Assembly: GCA_900541345.1 (NCBI GenBank)
Contig: UQJE01000025.1
Location: 1 to 28,827 of the forward strand
Reading direction: 5' to 3'
Origin: an uncultured Blautia sp.
Lineage (GTDB): Bacteria; Bacillota; Clostridia; Lachnospirales; Lachnospiraceae
Length of the DNA: 28,827 nt
This document shows, piece after piece, positions 1-8,403 of the stretch. The position numbers were made by a program, and so were the translations under genes. Position 1 is the first letter of the stretch. The number at the start of each line of letters is the position of its first letter. The notes under the pieces were generated by a model that did not search any database, was not told where the DNA came from, and worked only from the letters and a program-made list of their open reading frames with translations.

Positions 1-3000
1 AGGCATATTCTTCCATTCGGGTCATGTTGCCCCCAAGGTCGTAAGCATAGGCAAAGGTTTTATTCAGAAGGTGATTGTCCTCCCGGATAAGCTGGTTTCT
101 CTTATCGTATTTAAAGGTGCTCGTCTTCCCTTCTGCCCCGGCTGTCCCCTCGGAAATCTGTATGATATTTCCATTCTCATCATACTCATAGAAGGTCGCC
201 TTACCGCCTGCCATAATTCGTTTTACAAGACTGTAACGGTTGTCGCCGCTGTCCATATAGGTATAGATAGTCTTATGTTTTCCGTCAGTATCGGGTTCTT
301 CATCCCATACCTGCTGGCTGATTCTTCCATACTTATCATAATGGGTGGTTCTTGTATGTCCGAAGGTCGTTACGGTACGCTCGCGGCTGTCCTTATCATA
401 CACGTAATTGGTCTGGAAGGTCGCCTCTGCACTGTGTCGCAGACTCACCATGTTGTTGCCTGCATCATAGTGATACTCATAAGAACAGGAATCCTTCATG
501 TCCACCACTCGCATCAGTCTTCCAAGGAAGTCGTAATACAGCCAGTATGTTTTCCCAAGGGTCTGGTCTGTCACACGGGCAAGCTCTCCCTGCTTGTTGT
601 ACACATAGGAATACAGCTTCTTCTCTGCTTTTTCCGCCACGCTGTAGAACCAGGTTACGGAAATTCGGTCCTGTCTGTCATAATCGTAGCGCAGATAATC
701 CCCGTTTCCGTATAACACTTTCAGAAGATTTCCGTTATTGGACTCATACTCATAGCTTATCACTTTTTTTCCTGCAACGGAAGCGCTTAAGGCATTTCCA
801 AAACCATCGTATGCAAAGCCGTAGGAAAAACCGTTATGCCCGATAGACGTCAGTTTATCCTTTGTGTAGGTATACGTATTCTCTACTGTCTGGCTGCCGC
901 CTTCTCCAACCTTCATAGATACGGATTTCAGACGGTCCGCCTCATCGTATGCGTAGGAAAGGGTATTTCCCCTTGCGTCTGTCATGGATTTCATCAGGTC
1001 GCGGGCTTCATCCCATGTATATTTTACCACATTTTCCCCTGCATCTGTAACAGAAGACACATGGTTTTTATCTGCAGTAAAAGTCCTTGTCACCCAGGTT
1101 CCCTGCACCGGATTGCCCGGATTTACGCAGGCGCTTTTCACTACGTTTCCTGCATTGTCATATTCCAGCTTATACACTACATTCTGGGCGGAAGTTCCCT
1201 TCGTCACATTGTGCTTATCGTCATACTCATACTTAAACTCATTGCCGCGGAAATCCTTCATTCCCGTCATATCGTTGTTTTCGTTGTATGTAAACTCTGC
1301 CCTCTTCTTCTGGGCGTCTGTAACAGATGTGAGATTATGCTCTTTATCATATGTATACGTCTGTCCAAACTCCTCCCGGAACAGGGAAAGCCCATCAAAG
1401 AACACAAGGTTGGCATTGTGGCAGTATGTGTAAGACACCTTAATGCTGGTATAATCTTTTTTTGCTGCATACACATCGCTTAAAAACTGCCAGTCCAGAA
1501 TATCCGGGCTGAAGTTTGTATAATGGACGTCTTCCGTTCCGTCTGTTCCCACAAAGACAACCTCCACACCAAAGCGGCGTTTCTTATCGTTGTCTGTCTC
1601 AGGAAGAGCAGTTCCTTTGCCCCAGGCATTCACCATATAGTTGTCGCCTTTTTTACCGGAAATGTTCAGAGTTTTTGTCAGCTTCTTATCCATTGCCGGG
1701 TCGCCTGCAAATTTATAAATATGGCTGTCCAGCTCCGGAATCTGTCCCGGCGCTTTTGCTTTTCCAAGGCGAACTACATTTGGCGCTGTGGAAACTGTCA
1801 TGTCATCCTTGTGAATGTATACAAACTCATCTCCCAGAAGTACAGCATAGAAAGTTCCTTCTGTATTATAAACCTCACCTCTTAAAGCATATGCCGTTCC
1901 GCTTCCCACAGTTGCTTTTACAGCACCGGAGCGTGACGGTGCGGCATACAGCTTCGTACTCTTATTTGTTTTTCCGGAAGCGTTATTTCTCGCAAGACGA
2001 ATCACCGTATCTTCCGGAATGTAACCGTGATAGCGGTTTTTATCCATATTTAACGCCGCAAAATACCATTTCCTTCCTGCGGAATCTGTGCTTGTCTTTG
2101 TAATACAAAGGCGTGTCCCTTTTGGAATTCCTTCCTGTACACGGCTGGAGCCGGCATTTGGCTGTCCGTAAAGGATTCCGTTATTCATTGCCACTGCGCC
2201 GTTATATACGCCTTCACTGCCGGAAACATAAGGAATTGCCTGAGAAGCCGGAATATACCCTTTCACTCCGCTTTCTTTTGCCGCCCTGTGCCATTCCTTT
2301 CCGTCTCTTCCGATTACGGTGTAAATACCGCTGATATGTTCTCCATATGCAAGGGAGGCTGCGCTTGCAGCGGCAGTATCCGGGGATTTTCTGAGAACTG
2401 CGCCTTTTGCGATTACATGAAGCCCCTTCTGAATAGGAATGTCTACAGAAGAACCTGCCATTACAAGAGCGTCCTCCTCTGTTCCGATTTTTGTAAAACC
2501 GGAAGTATTTCCAAGATGGAAGCTGCCATTTTCCACAAGGTTACAGCGGTTTGCCGTATTTCCTGTCTCAAGCTGCGCCACATCTCCGTAAAGTGTTCCT
2601 TTTACATGATAAAGATGGAGATACAAGTTTACCGTATCGTTTTTTGCATCTTTCGGCACAGTAAAGAATACAGAAAGCTGAAGGAACCCATCTGTTGTTC
2701 GGCGGACGGATTCACTGTCATACTGCATGGATTTTCCGTCTTTGTCATAACACTGGGCGCGGAGGAAGCATTTACCCACACTTTCCAGAGCAGAAATTTC
2801 CGCCTTCACATACATGGAAAATGTATACGTCTCTCCTTTTTTCACCTTTACGTCCTGTCTCCAGTAGCCATAGCCGCTTTCCTTTGTACTTGTCAGTTTC
2901 AGGGAATGAGTTCCCACTTCACAGTGCTGTGCATCTGCATTTCTCGCCGCTGTCACAATATTTCCTGCACATACGCTGGAATACCAGGGGGAATCCTTTA

Positions 3001-5239
3001 TTTCCTCCATAATCGGGTCACGGAGAAGCTGCACAATATTATCCTGAAGCTTTGTCTCGTTTTCCAGGCGGTTTACTTGATTTCCCTGTTTATTAAATTT
3101 TGCGCTTGCCGCATGACCGAAGCCATCATGCACATGGAGAAGATTTCCACTGTTATTAAAACGATAAATCTCTGTTTTTTCTTTCCCGTCTACATATTTT
3201 GTACTGTTATATCCATAAGTGATGGAAAGACTGTCCCCTGGTATGTCTTCTGGCGTATGTCCTACATACTCTTCAATTTTCCTCACACGGTGCGCCCCTG
3301 TTCCGGAATAACTGTAACGGAGCTTATAATCGTCAACCCTGTTCCACACTTCTGTAAGGCGGTGGCTTCCATCATAAGTATAATCTGCCCTTGCCCCGTC
3401 TATGTCTGTGATACGTGTCATATCCTCTCCCTTATAATCAAGGGAAATCGTTCCTGACGGAGTCTGAATCTTCTTCAAATGAGTCATTTTTCCCTGGCTG
3501 TTCCTGTCATAAGTAAAGACAAAGGAACGCTTGCCTGTACATTCCGTTACTTTTGTAATGCGGTTTTCCGCGTGCTCAATCTGTGTGGTATTGCCGTTTT
3601 TATCACGGATTTTTGTAAGGAAACCAGTCTTATCAAAAATCATCTGGTTATTTTCCTTATCCTCAATCATGTACCCCATGTCGGAAGACGGATTCAGTTT
3701 CAGGGTAAGGTCTTCTGTGGACTCGTCCATCCATTTATTCTTCTCTGTATTCTTATAGAAGTAATGGACCGTTCCGTCTCCTTCTGTATGCTGATAGTAA
3801 TCCGTTCCCCCAATATTTACTTTTTTGATTGTCTGATGGAAGCTTAAACGCCAGCCTTTTCCATATCCAAGGTTTGTATCGCAGTCATTTGTGTTATACA
3901 CCTGGGAAAGAGACACCGGCATACGGCTTCCTCCCATTTCTGCTGTTGCATGGGAAAGGATCAGGTTTCCATTGTAATCATTTACATGGACAACGCCTGC
4001 CCTGCCTGCACTCTGGCTGTGGTAAGTCCAATAGTCCTCAAGCCCGGAATAATTTACATAAGAAATATCAATACGGGGACGCATATCTTCATAATCCTTA
4101 TCGCAGTCGGCAGAAAGGTACTCCGTATAACGATTCAGTTCCAGATATTCCTTAAACATAAGACCGTAGTTTTTTCCATTTTCATACCAGTCTTTTACAA
4201 GGCGGGTAATGTCCATTGTAATATATTTCTGCTTATCTGCTGTAAATTTGCAGACATCCTCTACTGTATCTCCAAAAAGAGGAGCGTTGTTCCAGTTAAT
4301 AGTAGAAGAAGCCCAGTTCTGAAGAACCCGGTGTACGGAAATAGTACGCTCCAGGTTATCTTCTTTTAAGGATACCAGAACAAGCCTTGCGTTAATCACC
4401 ATGTCGCCGCTTTTGATTTCCGGCAGTTTAAATTTTACAAAGCTTCTCTGAATGTTGTCTCCGCCCCAGGTCTTCAGAATAATACTGTCCGGATAATGGT
4501 CTGTCTCATTGACAGAATCCACATGAGCGTCTTCAATCTCCTCCCTCTTTTTGGAAGTAGTGAGTACCGGGTCTGCCACAACCGGATATACTCTCTCCGG
4601 CGCTTCCAGCCATTCTCTGTCCGGTGTAAGGGTTACAAGGCATTCTTTATTTTTCCCCTCTTCCAGAGACAGGGTAATCTTTTCACTTCGTTTTCCTTCC
4701 CCGTCTTTCATATATGGAGCAGATAAACAAAATACCTCTTCTCCCTCAGGTGTGGAAAAACATACGGTATTTACCTCAAAGGAAGGAACAAGCCCTTTCA
4801 TACGGTAACGGAAGGTAAACTGCTCCGGCGCTTCCTTTGTTTTTAAGATCAGGTCGTCCTTTACCTTTTCCCCAAACACGCGGCAGCGAAGGTCAGTATC
4901 CTTACACACTTCCGGGTAAAGGACTGTTTTTTCGTCCAGGGACTGGGATTTTACTTTAAAAGCGCCTTCCAGTCCCCAGTCAATGCGGCAGCCGTCCCTT
5001 GTAATAGAGATGGTGTCTTTCTCTTTCGCCTGTTTCTTAAAGCGAATCTTTAACTTTCCTTTTTCATTGGAAAACTCTGCCTCTTCCTCTGTAAGGCGGT
5101 CATCCATATCTTCCCAGTTTCCGTCCTCCTTCTCATAATGGACAGGTTCAAAATAAATCTGAGCAGTCACAGAATGATCCTGGTTTTCAAATACTTTTGT
5201 GTTTGCTGTTCGTCTTTCTTTTAATTCTTTTCTCTTCAT
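1..5239 (-). CDS. Giant RHS/YD-repeat protein with DNRLRE and SH3-like domains, C-terminus off window
   Basis: An open frame of 1746 codons runs off the left edge, so the C-terminal tip (usually the variable toxin or core end in RHS proteins) is not seen. The ATG at 5239 has AAGGAG nine bases upstream; an in-frame ATG at 5248 is too close to that site. Domains by residue: a charged N-terminus without any hydrophobic signal peptide (1-60); a DNRLRE-type beta domain (about 235-400, with WASSTINWNNAPLF); an RHS entry region (YGKGWRLSF, about 458); YD repeats (about 570-700); a carbohydrate-binding-like jelly roll (about 770-900); three SH3-like repeats (about 935-1150); a second jelly-roll-like segment (about 1170-1260); and dense YD repeats from 1265 to the edge (YTYDKEHNLTSV, FKYEYDDKHNVT). 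Family knowledge points to a large beta-shell protein that encloses a C-terminal effector. Whether it is a toxin, an adhesin or a remnant cannot be decided here. The XRE gene just upstream is the likely regulator. Confidence 0.9.
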   Translation of the reverse strand, partial: MKRKELKERRTANTKVFENQDHSVTAQIYFEPVHYEKEDGNWEDMDDRLTEEEAEFSNEKGKLKIRFKKQAKEKDTISITRDGCRIDWGLEGAFKVKSQSLDEKTVLYPEVCKDTDLRCRVFGEKVKDDLILKTKEAPEQFTFRYRMKGLVPSFEVNTVCFSTPEGEEVFCLSAPYMKDGEGKRSEKITLSLEEGKNKECLVTLTPDREWLEAPERVYPVVADPVLTTSKKREEIEDAHVDSVNETDHYPDSIILKTWGGDNIQRSFVKFKLPEIKSGDMVINARLVLVSLKEDNLERTISVHRVLQNWASSTINWNNAPLFGDTVEDVCKFTADKQKYITMDITRLVKDWYENGKNYGLMFKEYLELNRYTEYLSADCDKDYEDMRPRIDISYVNYSGLEDYWTYHSQSAGRAGVVHVNDYNGNLILSHATAEMGGSRMPVSLSQVYNTNDCDTNLGYGKGWRLSFHQTIKKVNIGGTDYYQHTEGDGTVHYFYKNTEKNKWMDESTEDLTLKLNPSSDMGYMIEDKENNQMIFDKTGFLTKIRDKNGNTTQIEHAENRITKVTECTGKRSFVFTYDRNSQGKMTHLKKIQTPSGTISLDYKGEDMTRITDIDGARADYTYDGSHRLTEVWNRVDDYKLRYSYSGTGAHRVRKIEEYVGHTPEDIPGDSLSITYGYNSTKYVDGKEKTEIYRFNNSGNLLHVHDGFGHAASAKFNKQGNQVNRLENETKLQDNIVQLLRDPIMEEIKDSPWYSSVCAGNIVTAARNADAQHCEVGTHSLKLTSTKESGYGYWRQDVKVKKGETYTFSMYVKAEISALESVGKCFLRAQCYDKDGKSMQYDSESVRRTTDGFLQLSVFFTVPKDAKNDTVNLYLHLYHVKGTLYGDVAQLETGNTANRCNLVENGSFHLGNTSGFTKIGTEEDALVMAGSSVDIPIQKGLHVIAKGAVLRKSPDTAAASAASLAYGEHISGIYTVIGRDGKEWHRAAKESGVKGYIPASQAIPYVSGSEGVYNGAVAMNNGILYGQPNAGSSRVQEGIPKGTRLCITKTSTDSAGRKWYFAALNMDKNRYHGYIPEDTVIRLARNNASGKTNKSTKLYAAPSRSGAVKATVGSGTAYALRGEVYNTEGTFYAVLLGDEFVYIHKDDMTVSTAPNVVRLGKAKAPGQIPELDSHIYKFAGDPAMDKKLTKTLNISGKKGDNYMVNAWGKGTALPETDNDKKRRFGVEVVFVGTDGTEDVHYTNFSPDILDWQFLSDVYAAKKDYTSIKVSYTYCHNANLVFFDGLSLFREEFGQTYTYDKEHNLTSVTDAQKKRAEFTYNENNDMTGMKDFRGNEFKYEYDDKHNVTKGTSAQNVVYKLEYDNAGNVVKSACVNPGNPVQGTWVTRTFTADKNHVSSVTDAGENVVKYTWDEARDLMKSMTDARGNTLSYAYDEADRLKSVSMKVGEGGSQTVENTYTYTKDKLTSIGHNGFSYGFAYDGFGNALSASVAGKKVISYEYESNNGNLLKVLYGNGDYLRYDYDRQDRISVTWFYSVAEKAEKKLYSYVYNKQGELARVTDQTLGKTYWLYYDFLGRLMRVVDMKDSCSYEYHYDAGNNMVSLRHSAEATFQTNYVYDKDSRERTVTTFGHTRTTHYDKYGRISQQVWDEEPDTDGKHKTIYTYMDSGDNRYSLVKRIMAGGKATFYEYDENGNIIQISEGTAGAEGKTSTFKYDKRNQLIREDNHLLNKTFAYAYDLGGNMTRMEEYA

Positions 5240-5301
5240 ATCGTGCATCTCCTTTTTATTTTTTCTTCGGTAGCTCCTTGCACGATTATGATAGCAAACA
5301 T

Positions 5302-5329
5302 TTATTCTTTTTAGAATAACATACATGTT
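5302..5329. promoter_or_regulatory. Palindromes upstream of the RHS gene
   Basis: The 108-base gap between the XRE stop and the RHS start holds two adjacent palindromes. One has 7-base arms TTATTCT and AGAATAA separated by TTTT (5302-5319). The second, AACATACATGTT (5318-5329), overlaps it by two bases. The ACATGTATG core (minus strand) resembles the ATGTAT-containing repeats at the XRE promoter, so both could bind the same regulator. No convincing sigma-A promoter was found in the gap. Confidence 0.35.
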
Positions 5330-5347
5330 AAATTTCAAATTTATTTT

Positions 5348-5569
5348 CTATTTAAAATCAAAAATCTCTCCTTCCCTTACAGAAAGGGCTTTCGCTATCT
5401 TTACAAGAGTCAGGATATTCATGGACACAACCCCGTTTTCTATCCTGGAAAGATGCACATCGGAAATATCCGCCTTTTCTGCCAGTTCCTTCTGTGACAT
5501 TTTTCTGCTTTTTCGAAGCCTGTAAATTGTTTCTCCAATACGTATCAGTTCGCTTTTTTCCCCATTCAT
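5348..5569 (-). CDS. Small XRE-family helix-turn-helix regulator
   Basis: A 73-residue protein that is almost only a Cro/C1-type helix-turn-helix domain (IGETIYRLRKSRKMSQKELAEKADISDVHLSRIENG). The recognition helix is around SDVHLSRIENG, and the tail (LVKIAKALSVREGEIFDF) is the usual fifth helix. The ATG at 5569 is chosen because AGGAGG lies seven bases upstream; a longer frame starting at 5590 lacks such a site. It lies 108 bases upstream of the giant RHS gene on the same strand and is the obvious candidate for its regulator. Its own promoter (5756-5784) carries direct repeats that could be its operators. With no other domain it has no visible ligand sensor. Confidence 0.9.
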   Translation of the reverse strand: MNGEKSELIRIGETIYRLRKSRKMSQKELAEKADISDVHLSRIENGVVSMNILTLVKIAKALSVREGEIFDFK

Positions 5570-5610
5570 AAAAATCCCTCCTGTTTTCACTCATTTTCCC
5601 GGAAAAGAAC

Positions 5611-5656
5611 AAAAAGCCGGGGAAGACCCTGCGTCTGCAGAATCTTATCCCCGGCT
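5611..5656 (-). terminator. Strong hairpin with T-run in the XRE leader
   Basis: The arms AGCCGGGGA (5615-5623) and TCCCCGGCT (5648-5656) pair perfectly, and the stem can extend inward through AAGA/TCTT and CTGC/GCAG. On the minus strand it is followed by TTTTTGTTCTTTT. It could end transcripts coming from the oxidoreductase gene (stop at 5812). However, a good promoter lies upstream of it, so it also sits inside the leader of the XRE gene, 45 bases before its ribosome site, and could act as an attenuator. Confidence 0.75.
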
Positions 5657-5714
5657 CTCTGCCTTAAATTTCTCATTTTTCTGCATCTCTGCGGTTCAAA
5701 CATACTTAATACCA

Positions 5715-5778
5715 GAACATATATTACGATTTATTCCGTACATCTGTTCTTTTTCATTATATTACCATACATTTGTTC
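5715..5778. promoter_or_regulatory. Operator-like repeats at the XRE promoter
   Basis: Read on the minus strand, GAACAAATGTATGG (5765-5778) and GAACAGATGTACGG (5736-5749) are direct repeats 29 bases apart that match at 12 of 14 positions. A third, weaker copy (GAACATATATTACG, 5715-5728) lies in the opposite orientation. The first sits between the -35 and -10 elements and the second just downstream of -10, the expected position for a repressor. XRE autoregulation is inferred from position only. Confidence 0.5.
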
Positions 5779-5784
5779 CGTCAA
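5756..5784 (-). promoter_or_regulatory. Sigma-A promoter for the XRE/RHS unit
   Basis: TTGACG (5779-5784) and TATAAT (5756-5761) are separated by exactly 17 bases on the minus strand. It lies between the oxidoreductase stop and the XRE start and gives a leader of about 175 bases that includes the hairpin at 5611-5656. Confidence 0.8.
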
Positions 5785-5811
5785 GATGTTTTTTATGCTA
5801 CAGGAAATTAC

Positions 5812-6783
5812 TCATTTAATTTCCGGAATTTCATATCCCCAGGATTCCCGGATTCCATCCATCAGTTCCATTACCTGAACACTTTCTTCATGTGGCATCT
5901 CGGCACATTCCAGTTCGCCGTTTTCCATTGCCCGGACGCAGGCTTCTACCTCATACTCATATCCGCTTATCTGTTTCGGCGGGAAATATTCCGCCACTTC
6001 TTTATGCTCTTTATCAAACACACGAATCCTTTCCGGATTATTAATGTTCATCACTTCAATATAGCCCTTTGAGCCGAAAATCATTCCCTTTCTGTCTGTA
6101 GCTGCATAAGCGTTACTTTGAAGAGTTGCCATTTTTCCGTCTTCATACGTTATGGTAATGCTGTCTATCATGTCTACGCCGCCTTCAAAAACTGCCTGGG
6201 CTGTCACTTCTTTTATATTTGTACCAAAGACCATGCGCGTAAAATTAATAGGGTATACGCTGAGGTCAAGAAGCGCTCCCCCTGCCAGCTCCGGTTTTTT
6301 AATACGTTCCACATGATTTATCACATATCCCAGATTTGCAGTAAGGGAAGTCACATCTCCGATTACGCCGCTTGCCACAATATCATCTATCATTTTTCTG
6401 GAAGGCATATATCTTGTCCAGATTGCTTCTGTAAGCAAAAGTCCTTTTTCTTTTGCCAGGGCAAAAACCTCTCTTGCCTGATGTGCATTTACGGTAAATG
6501 CTTTTTCACACAGCACATTTTTCCCTGCTTCCAGACACATTTTTATATGTTTATAATGATGGGAATGTGGCGTTGCAACGTATACAAGCTGTACCTCTTT
6601 ATCTGCCAGCATTTCCTCATAAGAACCATACGCCTTCTCAAAACCATATTTCTCTGCGAAATCCTGTGCCCTCTTTAAATCCCTTGCAGATACAGCATAC
6701 GCTTCCACACAGTCCATTTCCTTAATGGTATTCGCCATTGTTACAGCAATGGTTCCCGCTCCTATAAAACCCATTTTTACCAT
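5812..6783 (-). CDS. Gfo/Idh/MocA-family NAD(P)-dependent oxidoreductase
   Basis: A 323-residue protein of the usual family length. The N-terminal Rossmann fold starts with GFIGAGTIA (residues 5-13), and the family signature appears as CEKAF (92-96) with Ala where most members have Pro (EKP). The C-terminal domain carries AGGALLDLSVYPINF (167-181), the conserved segment of the dihydrodiol dehydrogenase-like branch that ends in VYP rather than VHP. It likely oxidises or reduces a sugar, polyol or similar small substrate with a nicotinamide cofactor in the cytosol; the substrate cannot be read from sequence. The ATG at 6783 follows AGGAGGGG, 20 bases after the thioesterase stop, so it is the last gene of the 8895-5812 operon. 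Confidence 0.9.
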   Translation of the reverse strand: MVKMGFIGAGTIAVTMANTIKEMDCVEAYAVSARDLKRAQDFAEKYGFEKAYGSYEEMLADKEVQLVYVATPHSHHYKHIKMCLEAGKNVLCEKAFTVNAHQAREVFALAKEKGLLLTEAIWTRYMPSRKMIDDIVASGVIGDVTSLTANLGYVINHVERIKKPELAGGALLDLSVYPINFTRMVFGTNIKEVTAQAVFEGGVDMIDSITITYEDGKMATLQSNAYAATDRKGMIFGSKGYIEVMNINNPERIRVFDKEHKEVAEYFPPKQISGYEYEVEACVRAMENGELECAEMPHEESVQVMELMDGIRESWGYEIPEIK

Positions 6784-6803
6784 AATAAAACCCCTCCTGT
6801 ATT

Positions 6804-7514
6804 TTATTTCTCTGTAAACTCTACAACTGCATACGGTTTGCCGCTTTCATCATTTAAAAGCACCAGAACTTTCCCCTCTTCTCTGTGTACTGCCGGGAAA
6901 ATCACATCGTGAAGCTTCGCCTGCTGCTTATATTCTGCTCTCATCTGCCCTACGTCAAAACCTTCCGGAAGGTAATCCTCAGCCATCTGTATGTACTGAC
7001 AGTTATTTACATGATGATTTGTGTCAAGATGATGCTTCTGAACAGAAAAACTCTGACCGTCTGTACATTCCTTTGGAATCGCGATTTTTCTCGGCGCATA
7101 CTCCATATCCAGCTTCTCTTCCAGGTCGTATCCCTGCACATCCTCCTCTGTCAGCTTTTCCGGCAGTCCTGTTGTCATATTGATGTTGCTCCAGTAAGTA
7201 TTTGCCCAGGCAAGACGCTCGCCGTCTTCTGTTTCCATAACAAAGTTTCGCATTCCCAGAAAACCCTTAAACTCATATGGAAACGTAATGATTTTTACAT
7301 TTTCTCCAAGTCTGGGATAACGGCTTATCACCACCTGCCAGGAAGACAGCACCCAAACTCTGTTTCTATCTTTAATTTTTTTCATACCCTGCCCGATCGC
7401 CTCTGAGTGAAAGGTACTGCAGTCCTGAAAATAATTCAGGATTCCCGGCAAGGTCAGACAGGCATTTTCGCCTGTTTCACTGTATCTGATACGACTGTTG
7501 AAACTGTATTTCAT
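6804..7514 (-). CDS. Acyl-ACP thioesterase (FatA/FatB-type hotdog protein)
   Basis: A 236-residue protein matching bacterial acyl-ACP thioesterases. It carries the N-terminal hotdog segment (GILNYFQDCSTFHSEAIGQG, VWVLSSWQVVISRYPRLGE) and the second-hotdog signature DTNHHVNNCQYIQM, in which D164, N166 and H168 occupy the catalytic positions of the family. It would release free fatty acids from acyl carrier protein in the cytosol. The length fits the double-hotdog form. The start has GGAGG six bases upstream. It lies between the TrmH-type gene and the oxidoreductase with short gaps (23 and 20 bases), consistent with one transcript, although these neighbours share no evident pathway with it. Confidence 0.9.
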   Translation of the reverse strand: MKYSFNSRIRYSETGENACLTLPGILNYFQDCSTFHSEAIGQGMKKIKDRNRVWVLSSWQVVISRYPRLGENVKIITFPYEFKGFLGMRNFVMETEDGERLAWANTYWSNINMTTGLPEKLTEEDVQGYDLEEKLDMEYAPRKIAIPKECTDGQSFSVQKHHLDTNHHVNNCQYIQMAEDYLPEGFDVGQMRAEYKQQAKLHDVIFPAVHREEGKVLVLLNDESGKPYAVVEFTEK

Positions 7515-7537
7515 TTTGCGCCTCCGTTTTGTTATTT

Positions 7538-8380
7538 TTATTTATTCCCCAGCTGCCAGAACGCCACAGCGCTTGCAGCCGCTACATTCAGAGAATCTAC
7601 CCCGTGGGACATCGGAATCTTCACTGTATAATCGCAGTCTGCAATCGTAGAAGAAGCCAGTCCGTCCCCTTCTGTTCCAAGGATAATCGCAAGCCGGTCT
7701 TCTTCCATAAGCTTCGGATCATCAATCCCCACAGAATCGTCTCTCAAAGCAAATGCTGCTGCTTTAAAACCAAGCTCATGAAGAAGTTTTACCCCTTCCT
7801 GCTACCATAAATTCTTTTCATTTTTCTTTGTTCCACAGGAAAGAAACGTCCACGGAATCTGGAACACCGTTCCCATACTCACACGAATCGCCCGTCTGTA
7901 AAGAGGGTTGCTGCAGTCCGGCGTCAATAACACCGCATCTATATTTAACGCTGCGGCAGAACGGAAAATAGCCCCTATATTCGTAGGATTTACCACATTT
8001 TCCAATACGGCAATCCGTCTTGCTCCTTCGCAGACCGCCTCAACTGACGGAAGTTTCGGTCTGTACATGGCACAGAGCATTCCTCTTGTAAGATTGAATC
8101 CTGTAAGCTGTGTTAATACGTCAAATTTCGCTGTATAAACAGGAATATCTCCACACCGCTCTATCAGTTCTTTTCCCTCTCCGTCCACGTGCCTTCTCTC
8201 CGCCAGAAAGGATACGGGAATGCAGCCTGCATCAAGCGCCCTTTCGATTACCTTTGGACTTTCCGCGATAAACATTCCTTTTTCCGGCTCATGGCGGTTT
8301 AAAAGCTGTCCTTCTGAAAGTCTTGCATAAACATCAAGCTCCGGAGCTGTAAAATCTGTTATTTCTATGATATTTGACAT
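7538..8380 (-). pseudogene. SpoU/TrmH-family RNA 2'-O-methyltransferase interrupted by an in-frame TAG
   Basis: The reading frame is continuous from ATG 8380 (AGGAG seven bases upstream) to the TAA at 7538, except for one TAG at 7802-7804 after residue 192; there is no frameshift. Before the stop are the substrate-binding N-domain (FIAESPKVIERAL) and SPOUT motif 1 (VVNPTNIGAIFRSAAAL). After it, in the same frame, are motif 2 (IILGTEGDGL) and motif 3 (IPMSHGVDSLNVAAASAVAFW), which form the SAM-binding knot. Read through, the protein would be about 280 residues, the usual family length. Without read-through the truncated product lacks the knot and should be inactive. A downstream TTG at 7747 could start a 69-residue C-terminal fragment. 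A point nonsense mutation or a sequencing error is the simplest explanation. Confidence 0.85.
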
Positions 8381-8403
8381 TTATTCTCTCCTGTCGGCGT
8401 AAA

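Noticed and set aside
71..4808. Many plus-strand open frames of 70-390 codons in the left 5 kb
   Set aside because: They are shadows of the continuous minus-strand RHS frame. They lack ribosome sites, have no family motifs and overlap each other, while the minus frame shows recognisable domains throughout.
7802..7804. Pyrrolysine or other programmed recoding at the TAG
   Set aside because: Possible in principle, but TrmH-family enzymes need no such residue here, no pyrrolysine genes or recoding hairpin are visible, and a single nonsense mutation or read error explains it.
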